In this document: positions 51,425 to 62,355 of the stretch, piece by piece
Numbering within the stretch: the stretch's first letter is position 1
How the letters are laid out: each line of letters opens with the position of its first letter
From: Cucumis sativus
Lineage: Eukaryota > Streptophyta > Magnoliopsida > Cucurbitales > Cucurbitaceae
Direction: 5' to 3'
NCBI RefSeq assembly: GCF_000004075.3
Contig: NC_026657.2
Span: 28,862,408 to 28,926,407, forward strand
DNA: 64,000 nucleotides
Notes under the pieces: generated by a model
Told to the model about the DNA's origin: nothing
What the model saw: the letters and a program-made list of their open reading frames with translations, nothing else
Databases searched by the model: none
Program-made: the position numbers and the translations under genes

Positions 51425-53990
51425 ATGGCGGTGCAGCTCAGCTATCTTTACGGTGTACCAATAAGGCAAAGACCACTGCTGCTGTCACCACTCACAAGGC
51501 GGAGGACCGCCGTATCTCAGGTGAGAGCTGTGGCAAAAAATGCTCAAGAGCTGCTGAAATCCGGCGAGGTTGAGGCAATTAGGCCAAAGGAAGCAGCAAC
51601 AGCCATAGATTCCGAGGGGTTTAAGCTTTTGGACATAAGGCCGGCATGGGAGTGGGAGAAAGCTAGAGTGAAAGAGTCGGTGCATGTGGCGCTGTTTGTG
51701 AAGGATGAGGATTATGGTCCTATTGGTCTTTTGAAGAAATGGGTGCATTTTGGTTACATTGGACTGTGGACTGGCCAAAACTTGACGACCTTGAATCCTG
51801 ATTTTATTAAGGAAGTGGAAGCGGCTGTTCCTGATAAGAACACGAAGCTCCTTGTGGCTTGTGGGGAAGGACTAAGGTGAGATTTTTAGTTTTCTTTTTG
51901 CTATTCAGTTCGCTTTTAGTGGTTACTTTCTTGTGGCCGCCATCATTTCTTTGGCTAATTCCCTTCCCTTCCTATCAAGCATCGATCTCGGATGGAAAAT
52001 CTGCTTTGATGGACAATTTTTTTGAAGGCCCATTTAAAAGTTTGACCCAATTTTAAAAAATTAAAATTTCTTTTTACTTTTTCTTTTTTTAAAACACTAC
52101 GCTCACGTCATTGCTAGTGAAATGGCTAAACCAACCATAGATGCTCGGCAGCTCGTGTGATGGCTTCACACCTTACACCTTGGTTCTTGCTCCTCCCCTT
52201 TGATTCTCAATCTCGGGGTCTTCCTCCAATTTTTACCTCATTCCTTCTCCAATTTGCAACTTTTTTATATTAAAAAAAATCATAATCTGTAATTTGGAGC
52301 AAGAATCGATGATAGGGGGAGAGCATCCAGGTAGCAAGAGTGAGAATTGAGAAGGGTTGAGCATAGGGGAAGCCAATTGTCGTAGGATGGAGGAGCCAGA
52401 GACATGCACTTATGGTTGTTTTGGTAATATCCCCAACAATGACGCAAGCAGAATGGCCCAAAATAAAACTTGGTTTTCCAAACAGGTCTTATGTACAAAA
52501 AGTAGGGGGCTCTATTTCGTTCTTTCTATCTTGACCTTTATGTCAGGTTGATTTTGTTTTTGCTGATAAGATTTCGAAGCTTAAATGTTCAATTTTAATT
52601 TTGCATAAAGAAAAGTTACTTTAGAAAATGTAAAGTTAGAATAAGAATTTTGGGAAAGACGCCATTTTGCCTTTACTCTCTAATTTCAAATAGTGTTCGT
52701 CAGGCATCTTGAAGTTTCCACATTCTTTTAAATAAATAGATAAACAACAAGTTATTAGTTTTGGGTCCGTAAATGTTTGATTTTGTAATTATTAAATTCT
52801 TGACCTATTCAACATTTTTAAAATTCAGTCCTATAGGCTACACTTATCTCACATGACGTATAACATTTGTACAGTAGATCAATTAATTTGTTGACAGAAA
52901 TATTCTCATATTCATTTAGCAAATGTGTATGATCTAGTGTATGGCAGTCAATTATGAAAACAATATATTGACGTGTTATAAACAATATAACCTTACAATA
53001 CAACAATGGTACAAAATAGTGCAACCTTAAACAAGTCAATCGTACCTAATATATAAATGTATTAATAGTTAATCTCAAAGATTCCATCATCATGCAGAGA
53101 ATTTAAAACTTGTGTGAAATGAATTTATAATTATTACAAAAATTCCTAGAAAGAAATAAGAAACACTTTGAAGCATGTTGAAGAAGTTGGAAGGCATAGG
53201 TTTGCTCATTTTGGTACAAGAAGTGTGTACTTGTATATCCATCTTTTCTTAAAACATTTCTTTTACATCTTATTAACTCTTGCTTTTCTTACACCTTACT
53301 AACTTCGGCCTCTTAGTTCATAACTCTTGACCCAAACATCTCATTCTGAGATATCCTTTTTATTACATCTATACAATTACTAGATTATTTGTTACTATAT
53401 GTTTGGCAGATGGATAAATTTTAAAAGAATTAAAATATATCACAAATTTATGTGGCTTAGGATCTTTTTTTTATTTTTTTTAATGACATTTATGTGCCTT
53501 AGTTGAAACCTAGACTTTCTTAAAACTATTTATTAAGCACAAGATTGAAAAGTTGAAGATCTGTCGGAGACTAGTTGTGACCTTTTTGAAACAAGTTTAC
53601 ATGCTTCTCTATGAATTCTCTACCTCTAAAACTAAAATGATAGCCAACTAAAATGGTGAGATATATTGTAATGTAAAGGTTGGAATGTTTTAGGCTATAA
53701 AAAAATGGTCCAAAAGACTTCTTGCCGACTGCACATTTAACCAAAATTCTTGTTGGTTTGATGTCTTGCCTTCGTTTCCCAAGTTCAGGTCTTTGATCGC
53801 AGTTTCAAAGTTACACAAAGAAGGTTACAAGAACTTGGGATGGCTGGCCGGAGGCTTCAATCGTACTGATGAGACCGACTTCCCGTCGGTTGAAGGGCCC
53901 GAGAAACTACAATATGCAACAATCGGAGGAGTTTCTTACTACTTCCTCCAATTGCTTATCCTTTTGCAAGCTGTGGGTAAAAACAACTGA
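51425..53990 (+). CDS. STR11: Chloroplast rhodanese-like protein (STR11 type)
   Basis: Two exons (51425-51876 and 53789-53990) join in frame to 217 residues across a 1.9-kb intron. The first 35 or so residues (SPLTRRRTAVSQVRAVAKNA) are Ser/Arg/Ala-rich with few acids, a likely chloroplast transit peptide. The rhodanese domain follows: GFKLLDIRPAWEWEKARVKESVHVALFV, then LLVACGEGLRS with catalytic-type Cys146 in the CxxGxR loop. YATIGGVSYYFLQLLILLQAVG at the C-terminus is hydrophobic and could anchor in a membrane. Sequence and layout match Arabidopsis STR11 (At4g24750) from memory. Rhodaneses move sulfur from thiosulfate or related donors, but many plant ones have unproven activity. The intron holds a long foldback. 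STR11 and PDX1 converge, with stop codons about 340 bp apart. Confidence 0.9.
52094..52452. repeat. ~360-bp imperfect foldback in the STR11 intron
   Basis: The left arm (52094-52258) and right arm (about 52286-52452) are imperfect inverted copies around an AT-rich loop. Paired blocks from outside in are: CTCACGTCATTG with CAATGACGCAAGC; TAAACCAACCATA with TATGGTTGTTTTGG; TGGCTTC with GAAGCCA; GATTCTCAATCTC with GAGTGAGAATTGAG; and CTCCAATTTGCA with TGTAATTTGGAG. The pattern fits a foldback-type MITE or a young hairpin locus. No clear target-site duplication was found. Confidence 0.7.
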
Positions 53991-54330
53991 GTCCATTTCT
54001 TACACTGTTTGTATCCGAAACTAAATAGCTTCAAGCAAGTTAATGGATTGTATGGAGAGATTTGTTGTAATAATCTTGAGAAATCCAATACATTCAAAGG
54101 TGTGAAAACTCCACCAGAAATTAAACACAAAGGATTTTAATCTAACATTATAGTTCAAGAGCCATAAAGAAGGGAGTTGAAAGCAATTCAATCCAAACAG
54201 GAAATTAAATTCCTTATAACCTATATATGTTTAGACTGTAAATTGCTAGAAACTATAGCTTCCCAGATCCAAAGAAAAGGGATTAGAAATTGTTATACCA
54301 TCACAAGCAGAGTCGCCGGATAAGGATGGT
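53991..54330. other. Shared 3' region of STR11 and PDX1
   Basis: Only 340 bp separate the two convergent stop codons, so the 3' UTRs may abut or overlap. Confidence 0.5.
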
Positions 54331-55257
54331 CTACTCCGATCTGTTGGCGAACCTTTCAACCTTTTCGTTCAAGTTCAGTCCGACCATAGCCTCACCGAGC
54401 CCACAGCTCACTTCCGCCAGCACCTCCGGATCGTTGTAATGAGTAACAGCCTGCACAATCGCTCTGGCTCGCCTCGCTGGGTCGCCGCTCTTGAACACAC
54501 CGGAGCCGACGAATACACCGTCACAACCGAGCTGCATCATCAGCGCTGCATCTGCCGGCGTGGCCACACCACCAGCGGCAAATTGAACAACCGGAAGCCT
54601 GCCGAGCTGCTTCGTCTGTAGCACCAAATCATATGGCGCAGCGATCTTCTTGGCAAAGGTAAAGACCTCATCGTCGTCCATGTTCCTCAACAACCTGATA
54701 TCCCCCATCACGGACCGCACGTGCCGCACAGCCTCAATGATATTGCCGGTACCGGCCTCACCCTTGGTTCTGATCATTGCCGCCCCTTCACGAATACGCC
54801 GCAGCGCCTCACCGAGGTTACGGCAGCCACAAACAAAAGGAATGCGGAAGTTGTGCTTGTTGATGTGGTTTTCTTCATCAGCGAGAGTAAGAACTTCGCT
54901 CTCATCCACATAATCAATACCAATGGCCTCAAGAATCTGAGCTTCAACGAAATGACCGATTCGAGCCTTCGCCATGACCGGAATCGTAACAGCTTGTTTG
55001 ATTTCCTTGATGAGTTGAGGGTCACTCATTCTGGCAACACCGCCTTGGGCTCGGATGTCTGCAGGAACTCTTTCGAGAGCCATGACAGCGCAAGCTCCAG
55101 CCTCTTCAGCGACACGAGCCTGCTCGGCGTTAACGACGTCCATAATTACACCGCCGCGGAGCATTTGAGCCAATCCAACTTTCACAGAGAAGGGGGATTG
55201 TTTCGTCTCCGTGAGAGCTCCGTTACCGTACACCGCTACAACACCAGATCCTGCCAT
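54331..55257 (-). CDS. PDX1: Pyridoxal 5'-phosphate synthase subunit PDX1
   Basis: An intronless frame of 308 residues, the normal length. PDX1 builds pyridoxal 5'-phosphate (vitamin B6) from ribose 5-phosphate, glyceraldehyde 3-phosphate and ammonia supplied by the glutaminase PDX2, as a cytosolic dodecamer. It is a (beta/alpha)8 barrel. The two catalytic lysines are present: K97 in MAKARIGH and K165 in [10 protein letters not shown], one residue lower than in Arabidopsis PDX1.3. [47 protein letters not shown] and [14 protein letters not shown] are all intact, so the enzyme should be active. No transit peptide is seen. The coding region is GC-rich compared with its surroundings, as often in intronless plant genes. 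A long open frame on the opposite strand is only its mirror. Confidence 0.97.
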   Translation of the reverse strand: MAGSGVVAVYGNGALTETKQSPFSVKVGLAQMLRGGVIMDVVNAEQARVAEEAGACAVMALERVPADIRAQGGVARMSDPQLIKEIKQAVTIPVMAKARIGHFVEAQILEAIGIDYVDESEVLTLADEENHINKHNFRIPFVCGCRNLGEALRRIREGAAMIRTKGEAGTGNIIEAVRHVRSVMGDIRLLRNMDDDEVFTFAKKIAAPYDLVLQTKQLGRLPVVQFAAGGVATPADAALMMQLGCDGVFVGSGVFKSGDPARRARAIVQAVTHYNDPEVLAEVSCGLGEAMVGLNLNEKVERFANRSE

Positions 55258-55470
55258 TGTCGCCGGAAAAAGAAGCGAAGAATATGGCGGCGTATGAGAA
55301 AATAAAAGGTGAAAGAAGAAGCAGCCGCAGTGGAAAGGCTAAAGAAAGAAGAAGGAAGTGACGAGAAATTGAGGCAGAGAGAGGCGGTTTAAGTAAAGGA
55401 TGTTCTCGAATGATCCTATCGAGAAGAGTTGCGTGGACCACACGTCAATCCCACGCGCGTGGAAAGGAAC
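55258..55470 (-). promoter_or_regulatory. PDX1 promoter/leader with CCACGCGCGTGG palindrome
   Basis: A perfect 12-bp palindrome CCACGCGCGTGG lies at 55451-55462, about 200 bp upstream of the PDX1 start. It contains a CGCG core of the type bound by CAMTA (calmodulin-binding) factors and resembles a modified G-box. An ACACGTCA element is adjacent (55440-55446). Confidence 0.5.
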
Positions 55471-58400
55471 CAAGTGGGGGCCCACTGAGTCGTTTATCGT
55501 TGTAAAAAAGTATTCGAATCCAACGGTTGTAAGGGAGCGATCAGGAAGCGTTACAATGGACGTGGTTTCCATGTTTACTTGCTACAATTGAAACCACGCA
55601 TTTTGATATCTGAAGGCCTCGTTTTGCGCACTTTAGAGCTTTGATACGTGGCGCCTCTTGGTTCGATGGCTTCTTTTTCAATTTCTTTTATTTCTTTTTT
55701 TATTTATCAAAATTATATAAAAATAGGTCATTTACATAAAATATTTTGGAACAAAATATAAACTATTTACATTCTATACAGTAAAAAGAAAAAAAAAACC
55801 TTGCTCTTCTGTTAAAATGATTTATGATGATCTCAAACGAGTTCTTAACTCAATTTATGTAATATTATTGTTGAATATAATTTGAGTGAATCGAGCTGGG
55901 AAGTTGCTAAATGGGTAAGTTGTGAATTGGCTTAAGTTTCCTTCTTCGTCAACAAGATTAGGGCTTTAGGCAGAAAAATTTTGTTTTCTTTTTCTCGTGT
56001 TTGTCGGTTTCACAAACACTCGTGTGAGAAAAAACTTTTAGAAAAATATATCTCTTCTATTTTCTCTTTTCTTCATCACGTAAGATTCTCTAGTTTCATA
56101 TCTTGTGACATGGTTCATTAGTTTTGTTTGTCTAAATTCGAAACAAAAATATCAAAGTGGACATAACTCAATTGATATATTATTTACTCACTTCTTTTAT
56201 ACCAGAAGTAACGATACAAAGACCCGTGAAAAAACTAAATCATACATTGCATCATTATTCCTTCCTTTCTTTACCCAACAAATGGACGATTAAAATAACA
56301 GAAGAAACAAAAAGGGAATTGCAAACCAATTCTCATTCTTACAACTGCAAACATTTGCAAACTACCAAAGCAATATCACGCTTATCCTTATATTTAAGGA
56401 TTCCCACGTTTTTTTCCCCTTTTTTGGCTTTGTATTAATTTGTAAACTTATCCACCTCTTTTTTTTATTTTTTTGGCTTTATTCTTCTTCGTCTTTTTTG
56501 TTTCTCATACTTATATTCAAGAGGACAATCAATGAAACCAAATTGAGGGAAAAAACTAGATATGTTTAGCTATATATTTGTAGCTTTTGGATTCCCAAAC
56601 ATAGATATGAAAAAAGAATATGATTTTCTAGTTTTAAATTTATTGGTAGGAATAATGTGACATACAAAATGAAGGAATACCTACTACTAGTGTGGTACTT
56701 ATCATTTAATTAATGCTTAAGTGTGGAAGTATAGAGTTTTAGGATGGCGAGCAAACTAGTTTTCAATGGAGCTATATAAAACCTAGTGTTACATATCTAT
56801 TTTATTTTTTAAAAAATATAATTTAGGATTTTATCGTTCCTTTTAGAAATATAACTTTCAAGAGCTAGATCAGATCAAGTGACGCATCAGATAAGGACTT
56901 ACCTAGAATAGACTCTCAATAATAAGAATAAAGTAAGTTGGTCTCAGCCTTTGTCTCTAAAGGCAAGTCAGACAATTTAGGCTAAGGTGACCCAATTTAT
57001 TTGTCCTTTCTTCTTCGACGTTTTTCTATAAAATAGGTAAAGCCTCAAGCTCGTTTCCTACGCACGTACTTCGCTCACTCTTCATTTGCAATTCTCTTAG
57101 GACCTATTTTATCCTTGTTTTAGATTCGCTTGAATAATTAAACTACTTTTAGATTTGATTTTTCTTACGAGACCAAAATTATTTGTAACAAATATTTAAA
57201 AATTCTAACAATGTTTAGAAATGTGATTGACTTGTAGCTTTTGAAGTGAACTATAGAAAAGCAAATGAAAAACGAAGATAAAGTAAGATGTTCAATAGGC
57301 GAGAATGGAACGTTGTTATATATTTTTACTAGTTCCATACCAAAGATCGTAAAAATATCTACGAAAAGAGGGGATAGTTTATGAAGCATTTTTCAATGTT
57401 GGTTTTTATGTTCACGTGGCTACACAAAGTCGTCAAAGACTTTGTGGTCCATATATTCAATTATTAAAACTTACTAACACTCCAAAACAAACAAATTATA
57501 ATTAACACATCATTCTCATACCCTTCATACTTTAAAATATTTACAAAGTAGAAAAATTTTGTTTTTTTGCTTTCGATTTGTATAATGATAAGTAATATTA
57601 TTAATAAAGGGTTATGAGTAATAAATTTGTTATTATACACTTAATTATTATTCTTAAAAATGCAAGCTAACCTAGTTATAAAAAGTGAAATATAATTTTA
57701 GAGAGGTAGTTTCATTTTTTTTTTTTAATTTCCATACTTTAAATCATTTGAAATGACAAAATTTATTTAAAATATTAAAATATCATAATCTATCAGTTTA
57801 TATTTTCGATAGATTTTGAAAATTTTTATATTTATAAATGTTTTGTTCATTTCATCCTATTTGAAAACCACTCCTTCACATACTCGTTTTATAAAATGTA
57901 TATTTTATCATTTGAGAATTAAATATGCAATATTCTTCTAAAACTCGAACGTTGGAATTATATTTTGAAAAGAAAAGGAGAAAAAGAAAGAGAGAGAGAA
58001 TTAAAAGAGGTAGTTTTTCTAATAACTTTCCAAACATTAATAATCACCAAAGCATCATTCATATATGACATCAAGATAAAATAAATAAAAAGGTTGCCTT
58101 ATTGAGAAGGAAAAATAAACAAAGTTTGATTTTTTAAAATAAAAACAACAAATAGAATTGAATCATTTTTCCACAATAAACTAATATTAAATTATTTCAA
58201 TTCAAAAAATATTTGTTATACAACATTTTCATGGCTTTTATTTAAAATATGTATTATGAAAAAACGTAATTTTATAACTTAATATTTGCAATTTATAAAC
58301 ACGTGCGTTCTAATCAATTTATTAATCATATTAGGTAAAGCTCATTTATATTTTAGGATTTAGTCTTGAAAAATAATTTTTTTCTTAGAGAATTCAAAAA

Positions 58401-60155
58401 CCACTTTTTGAATTTACATTAAACTTTTTTTTTTTATGACATTGGAATATTTAAAAAATAATAATAATAAAAGGATAGAGAGGAAAGCATTTATTTTGTG
58501 TTAATTTGTCATCCAAGTAAAATAAGGTATCCTAATAAATGAAAAGAAATGAAAGGGAAAAAAAAGGGAAGAAATGAATGGTTGGTTGGGATGAAGCAAA
58601 TAGAGAGTGCCTCTCATTCCCAATCTTTGATCACAAACTTTCCACTCCACAATTAACAAATCAGAAAAGTGAAAGAGAGAGAGACGTCCTCAACTTGGTT
58701 TTGGCCTTTCTTTTTCTTTTATTTTTTTCTTCTTTTTCTTTTTATATAATTCAATTACAACTTGATCCATATAATTTCATATTATTAATCAATTTTATTT
58801 TTTTATATTGATTTTTTATTATGAATTTTGTATTTTACCCATAAGAGATTCCTAAAGGTTATATATATTATCTGCAAAATTATGATTTTTTAAATTTTAG
58901 TTTTATACTTTTTGAAATTTGTAATTGTTTTCTCTCATTTAACTTAATAATTGTTTTTTTTTCACTTATCCTGTAAATACTTGAATTTCTAATTAAATTT
59001 TTAAATATAATGTTTTTTTCGTAGTTTTCAAATTTTTGGTTGAAAGTATTAGTTGAAAGTTGATAACAAAACATATAGACTTACTTATGCGTGTCGGTAA
59101 ACTTATTTTTTAACAACACATATATGTATATATGAATGCAAAAACTATTAAACAAAACATTAGAGTTTGTAATTATGAATATTATTAGGTTAAAATGTTA
59201 TCTTGACCCGTGCAATTTTAGTTAGTGTAATTTTAACATTTTTGCTATAATGTTTTAAAACCTATTTTTTTTCTATTATATTTTCTTTTAGAAGGAGGAT
59301 TAATTTAAGTTAGAATTCACTTCATAAAACATAAAAATGGTTCAAATCCATAAAAAGTGATAAAACATTTGTAGAAAAGTGGGGTAAAATAAATTTTGTT
59401 TTTCTTTTTTATTGAAGGTAAATAGTTTGTTTTTTCATGTATTTTTTAAAAAGTCCTATGAAATACAAATGTTAAAAAGATATAGTTGAAAGTATGTCCA
59501 AAATGGCAAATGCCATCAATTACATCACTCTCCATTTGTTCTTATTTTACTTAATTTGTTTAGTGGGGATTTGATTCGTCGTACAATTTAGTCAAAGATT
59601 ATGAAAATAAATATTAATTTGTCAACACCTAAAGTTAAAAAGTGGGGAATATATTCTGATTTTTCATTCTATTTAATCGTTTTTTTAGTGTACTTTTACT
59701 TTCAATTCATCGCTCTCTAACTCTTTTGGATTAGTACTTAAAGTTCATAAAAGAGGAAGAAAAATAACATCCTTTTGTATTAAAATTTAAATAATCCCTT
59801 TAGTCGTTGCCGCCCTCCTCTTGGCCACCTTGCATATCTCTATTTTATGTCAAAGTCTAATGTCGTTTTTAGGTTAAAAAATGTATTCACGTGAAAAAGG
59901 TATTATGAGTTTAGGTTAATAAGTAAATCGGTTGATAATCCATAAACTACGTCTGATAGTTATTATGAGTTTGAAAATTTAACTTGAGTATATTCAAGAT
60001 AATTTGTAATTTGAAGGAATACATGTGAATAGTGTATATAATTGTGACAATAGCAAACAGTGACATATCTATAAATTTTATATATAGGGACACTGTATAA
60101 CAAACACACTAAAAGAAATATTAATGAGCTTCAAAAATAATTTATTTAATAAGTA
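55471..60155. other. AT-rich spacer right of PDX1
   Basis: No coding gene is recognised. Patches of lower AT content at 56890-57110 and near 59800-59850 do not read as protein. Homopurine and T-rich runs are common. Confidence 0.45.
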
Positions 60156-60560
60156 TTACAATTGCCCTCTACGAGTTTTCGTGTTTTGAAATAGATCCAT
60201 AATAAGTTTATTATCTAACTTATCTAATAAATATTTCTCAATATAAGCTATAAGACAATCATTTATCTTCGATTACCGAATAGAGTATTTACAATATTCA
60301 TGGTAGAAAATGTTCTATCTACCGTAGTTGTTGCAACCGGTAAAATCAATGCCAATGCGAGCAACCAATAAACTAATGTGTAGACCTTATCTCTTTTCGT
60401 AACGACTATTTCATATCAATAATGTAATTTTTTAAAGTTGATCCTCAGGTATAAAGGGTTCAATAGAAGAAAAGTCTCTTGGATAAAACTAGGCAAGTTG
60501 ACTAAAGAGATTAAGAACGCTTGCAAAAATGGCAAAACAAGTTATAATAATTAAGTCTAT
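60156..60560 (-). pseudogene. Decayed hAT transposase (C-terminal dimerisation region)
   Basis: Reading the minus strand gives FYPRDFSSIEPFIPEDQL, then LALALILPVATTTVDRTFS followed by TMNIVNTL, then after a stop and frame change NDCLIAYIEKYLLDKLDN, MDLFQNTKTRRGQL and a stop. These are the ordered landmarks of the hAT C-terminal dimerisation domain found in plant TTF-type/zf-BED transposase proteins. At least three in-frame stops and one frameshift break it. Only the C-terminal third remains; the region to the right (60560-60780) no longer reads as coding. No intact terminal repeats are seen around it. Confidence 0.75.
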
Positions 60561-60794
60561 AACACGTTTACTTTATTATTTACGAAAATGACAAGATCAA
60601 AATCTAACCCACATATAAAAAACTTGGATCGGATTATTTTTTTACTATATTTATAAAATCACAAATGCTAAACAAATTTTTACAAAATATTTAAACTAAT
60701 TTATCACCAACTACAATTTCTCATATATTATTTATCTATTATAAGGAAAAACTAAGAGAAAAGCTAAATCTATAATGACACTGCTTCATGTGAA

Positions 60795-60975
60795 TATTGA
60801 TGGGCTATTTATTTTGATCAATAATGAAGCCCAATGAACTGTAGGTATGGGGTGAGCCCAAATAGTGTGGAAGGTTGGAATCCAAAAGGGGCTATCTATT
60901 GCCTAACCCTATTTTTCTTCTTTTTGTCCTTGCGGCTGCATTTCCACGCCATCGAATCAAACGTGAGTTGGGATT
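60795..60975 (+). promoter_or_regulatory. Orphan housekeeping-type promoter with site II and telo-box
   Basis: TGGGCT (60801), AGCCCA (60828) and AGCCCA (60855) are followed by TAACCCTA (60904), a CT-rich TTTTTCTTCTTTTTG tract and a GC-richer leader-like stretch ending CAAACGTGAGTTGG, a plausible splice donor. This order is typical of ribosomal-protein genes, but no coding exon follows to the right. Confidence 0.4.
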
Positions 60976-61247
60976 AAAAAGAATGATTAAAACTAATCTA
61001 AACGTTTTATTTTAAACGCTAAAAACAATTACAAGTTTAATACAAGAACTTTCAAATTTGGGTATCTTCTAAATTTAAGTCGAAATTTTCTATAAAAAAA
61101 TAAAATGTCAAAATTAATCTACACTGCATTTAAAAATATTTTAAATGTGAAATATTTGATGCAAATGCGAAATGTCTCAATTTATTCCCTCAAATTTTAA
61201 TACATAATCGAGAGATAAATATCATGCAATTTCTTCCACAGCCTATA
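60976..61247. other. AT-rich spacer
   Basis: No feature recognised. Confidence 0.4.
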
Positions 61248-61618
61248 TTGAGTGTAAGTCAAACCCGAACTACCCTACTCATATTATATGAATTGGGTTA
61301 AATTAGTTTAAATTATCGTTGGAGGGAGAATTTTGGTTTTTTCGAATTGGAGATTGAAAAGTTTGCTTCAACCCAACCAAATTCAAATTATTTATTTAAA
61401 TGATAGTATGAAAAGCTAGCCAATCATGTAAGAATAAACGATCATTTGAAAGTAAAAGTTAAATAATTATTGATTTGAAAATGAAAAGAAACAACCCAAC
61501 CCATATTTTACGGGTGTAGTTGAAAAATTAATCTTGGTTATGGATTGCCAACCCAACTAACCTAAAAATATTAGTTGAATTGATAATCTCTCCCAACCAA
61601 CTCGTTTTCATCCTTAAT
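61248..61618. mobile_element. Diverged relative of the 4.6-kb hAT-type element
   Basis: It shares the order of blocks with 4616-5077: GGGTTAAATTAG near the left, GAGAATTTTGGTTTTTTCGAATTGGAGA with GCTTCAACCCAACCAAATT, AACCCAACCCATATTTTACGGGT, GATTGCCAACCCAACT, and TCTCCCAACCAACTCGTTTTCATCCTTAA at the right end. The ends are too worn to show clear terminal repeats or a target-site duplication. Confidence 0.55.
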
Positions 61619-62355
61619 ATCTACCAAAATAATTATTTGAAGAACCATTAAAATTTATTAAAAAAATAATTAGGACAGTAATTTATTCTCTAAAGTTCAC
61701 ATGATGATTTGATTATTTAACTTTTACGTTCTCACAATTTAATTTCATAACTTTAAAATAGATTATCTCAATCGATGTAAACTAAAATTTGTAACTATAT
61801 TAAAATCAAATTGTTTGAAGTTTCGATTATTGTTATGCAATGAATCACTATTTCAATTAATTAAAACGGAGTGTATACTCCATGGATGTAAAGTTGATAG
61901 AATCAAAGTTAGTAACCTTTTCACTTCCAAAGATTTAATTGGCTTTGTTTTATTTATTTTTAATTAAGAATATTCATCAGCTACAATAATGACAATAATC
62001 GAAACCATTGTGCATACTTTTACAAGTGAGAAGGAACAGATCCATTGTTCACACAAGTGAAATTCAATACAACACATTTTACTTAATCATGGGCTTAAAA
62101 TAAATGAAAAAAAAAAAAAGACAAATCACAAATTGCCAGTGACCAATTCAATTTTTATCATTGGAATCTCCAATTTCCATGAATATGGTAAATTTGAGAG
62201 GCTAATTTTAACATTTGTAAAAACTTGGGGACTCAATTTTTATAAGTAAAAGTTTAGGGTATAATTATAATTAGTGCAACAATAATCCAAGGTTTTTCCC
62301 ATTCGCACAAAAATAATATGCATGAGGCATAGGTGGAATCAATTTTCATTACCTT
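61619..62355. other. Spacer and 3' UTR of the GDSL gene
   Basis: AT-rich sequence with no gene; the right part should be the 3' UTR of the minus-strand esterase. Confidence 0.45.

Noticed and set aside
54721-55305. A 194-codon open frame opposite PDX1
   Set aside because: It is a mirror of the strongly conserved, GC-rich PDX1 coding strand and resembles no protein family.
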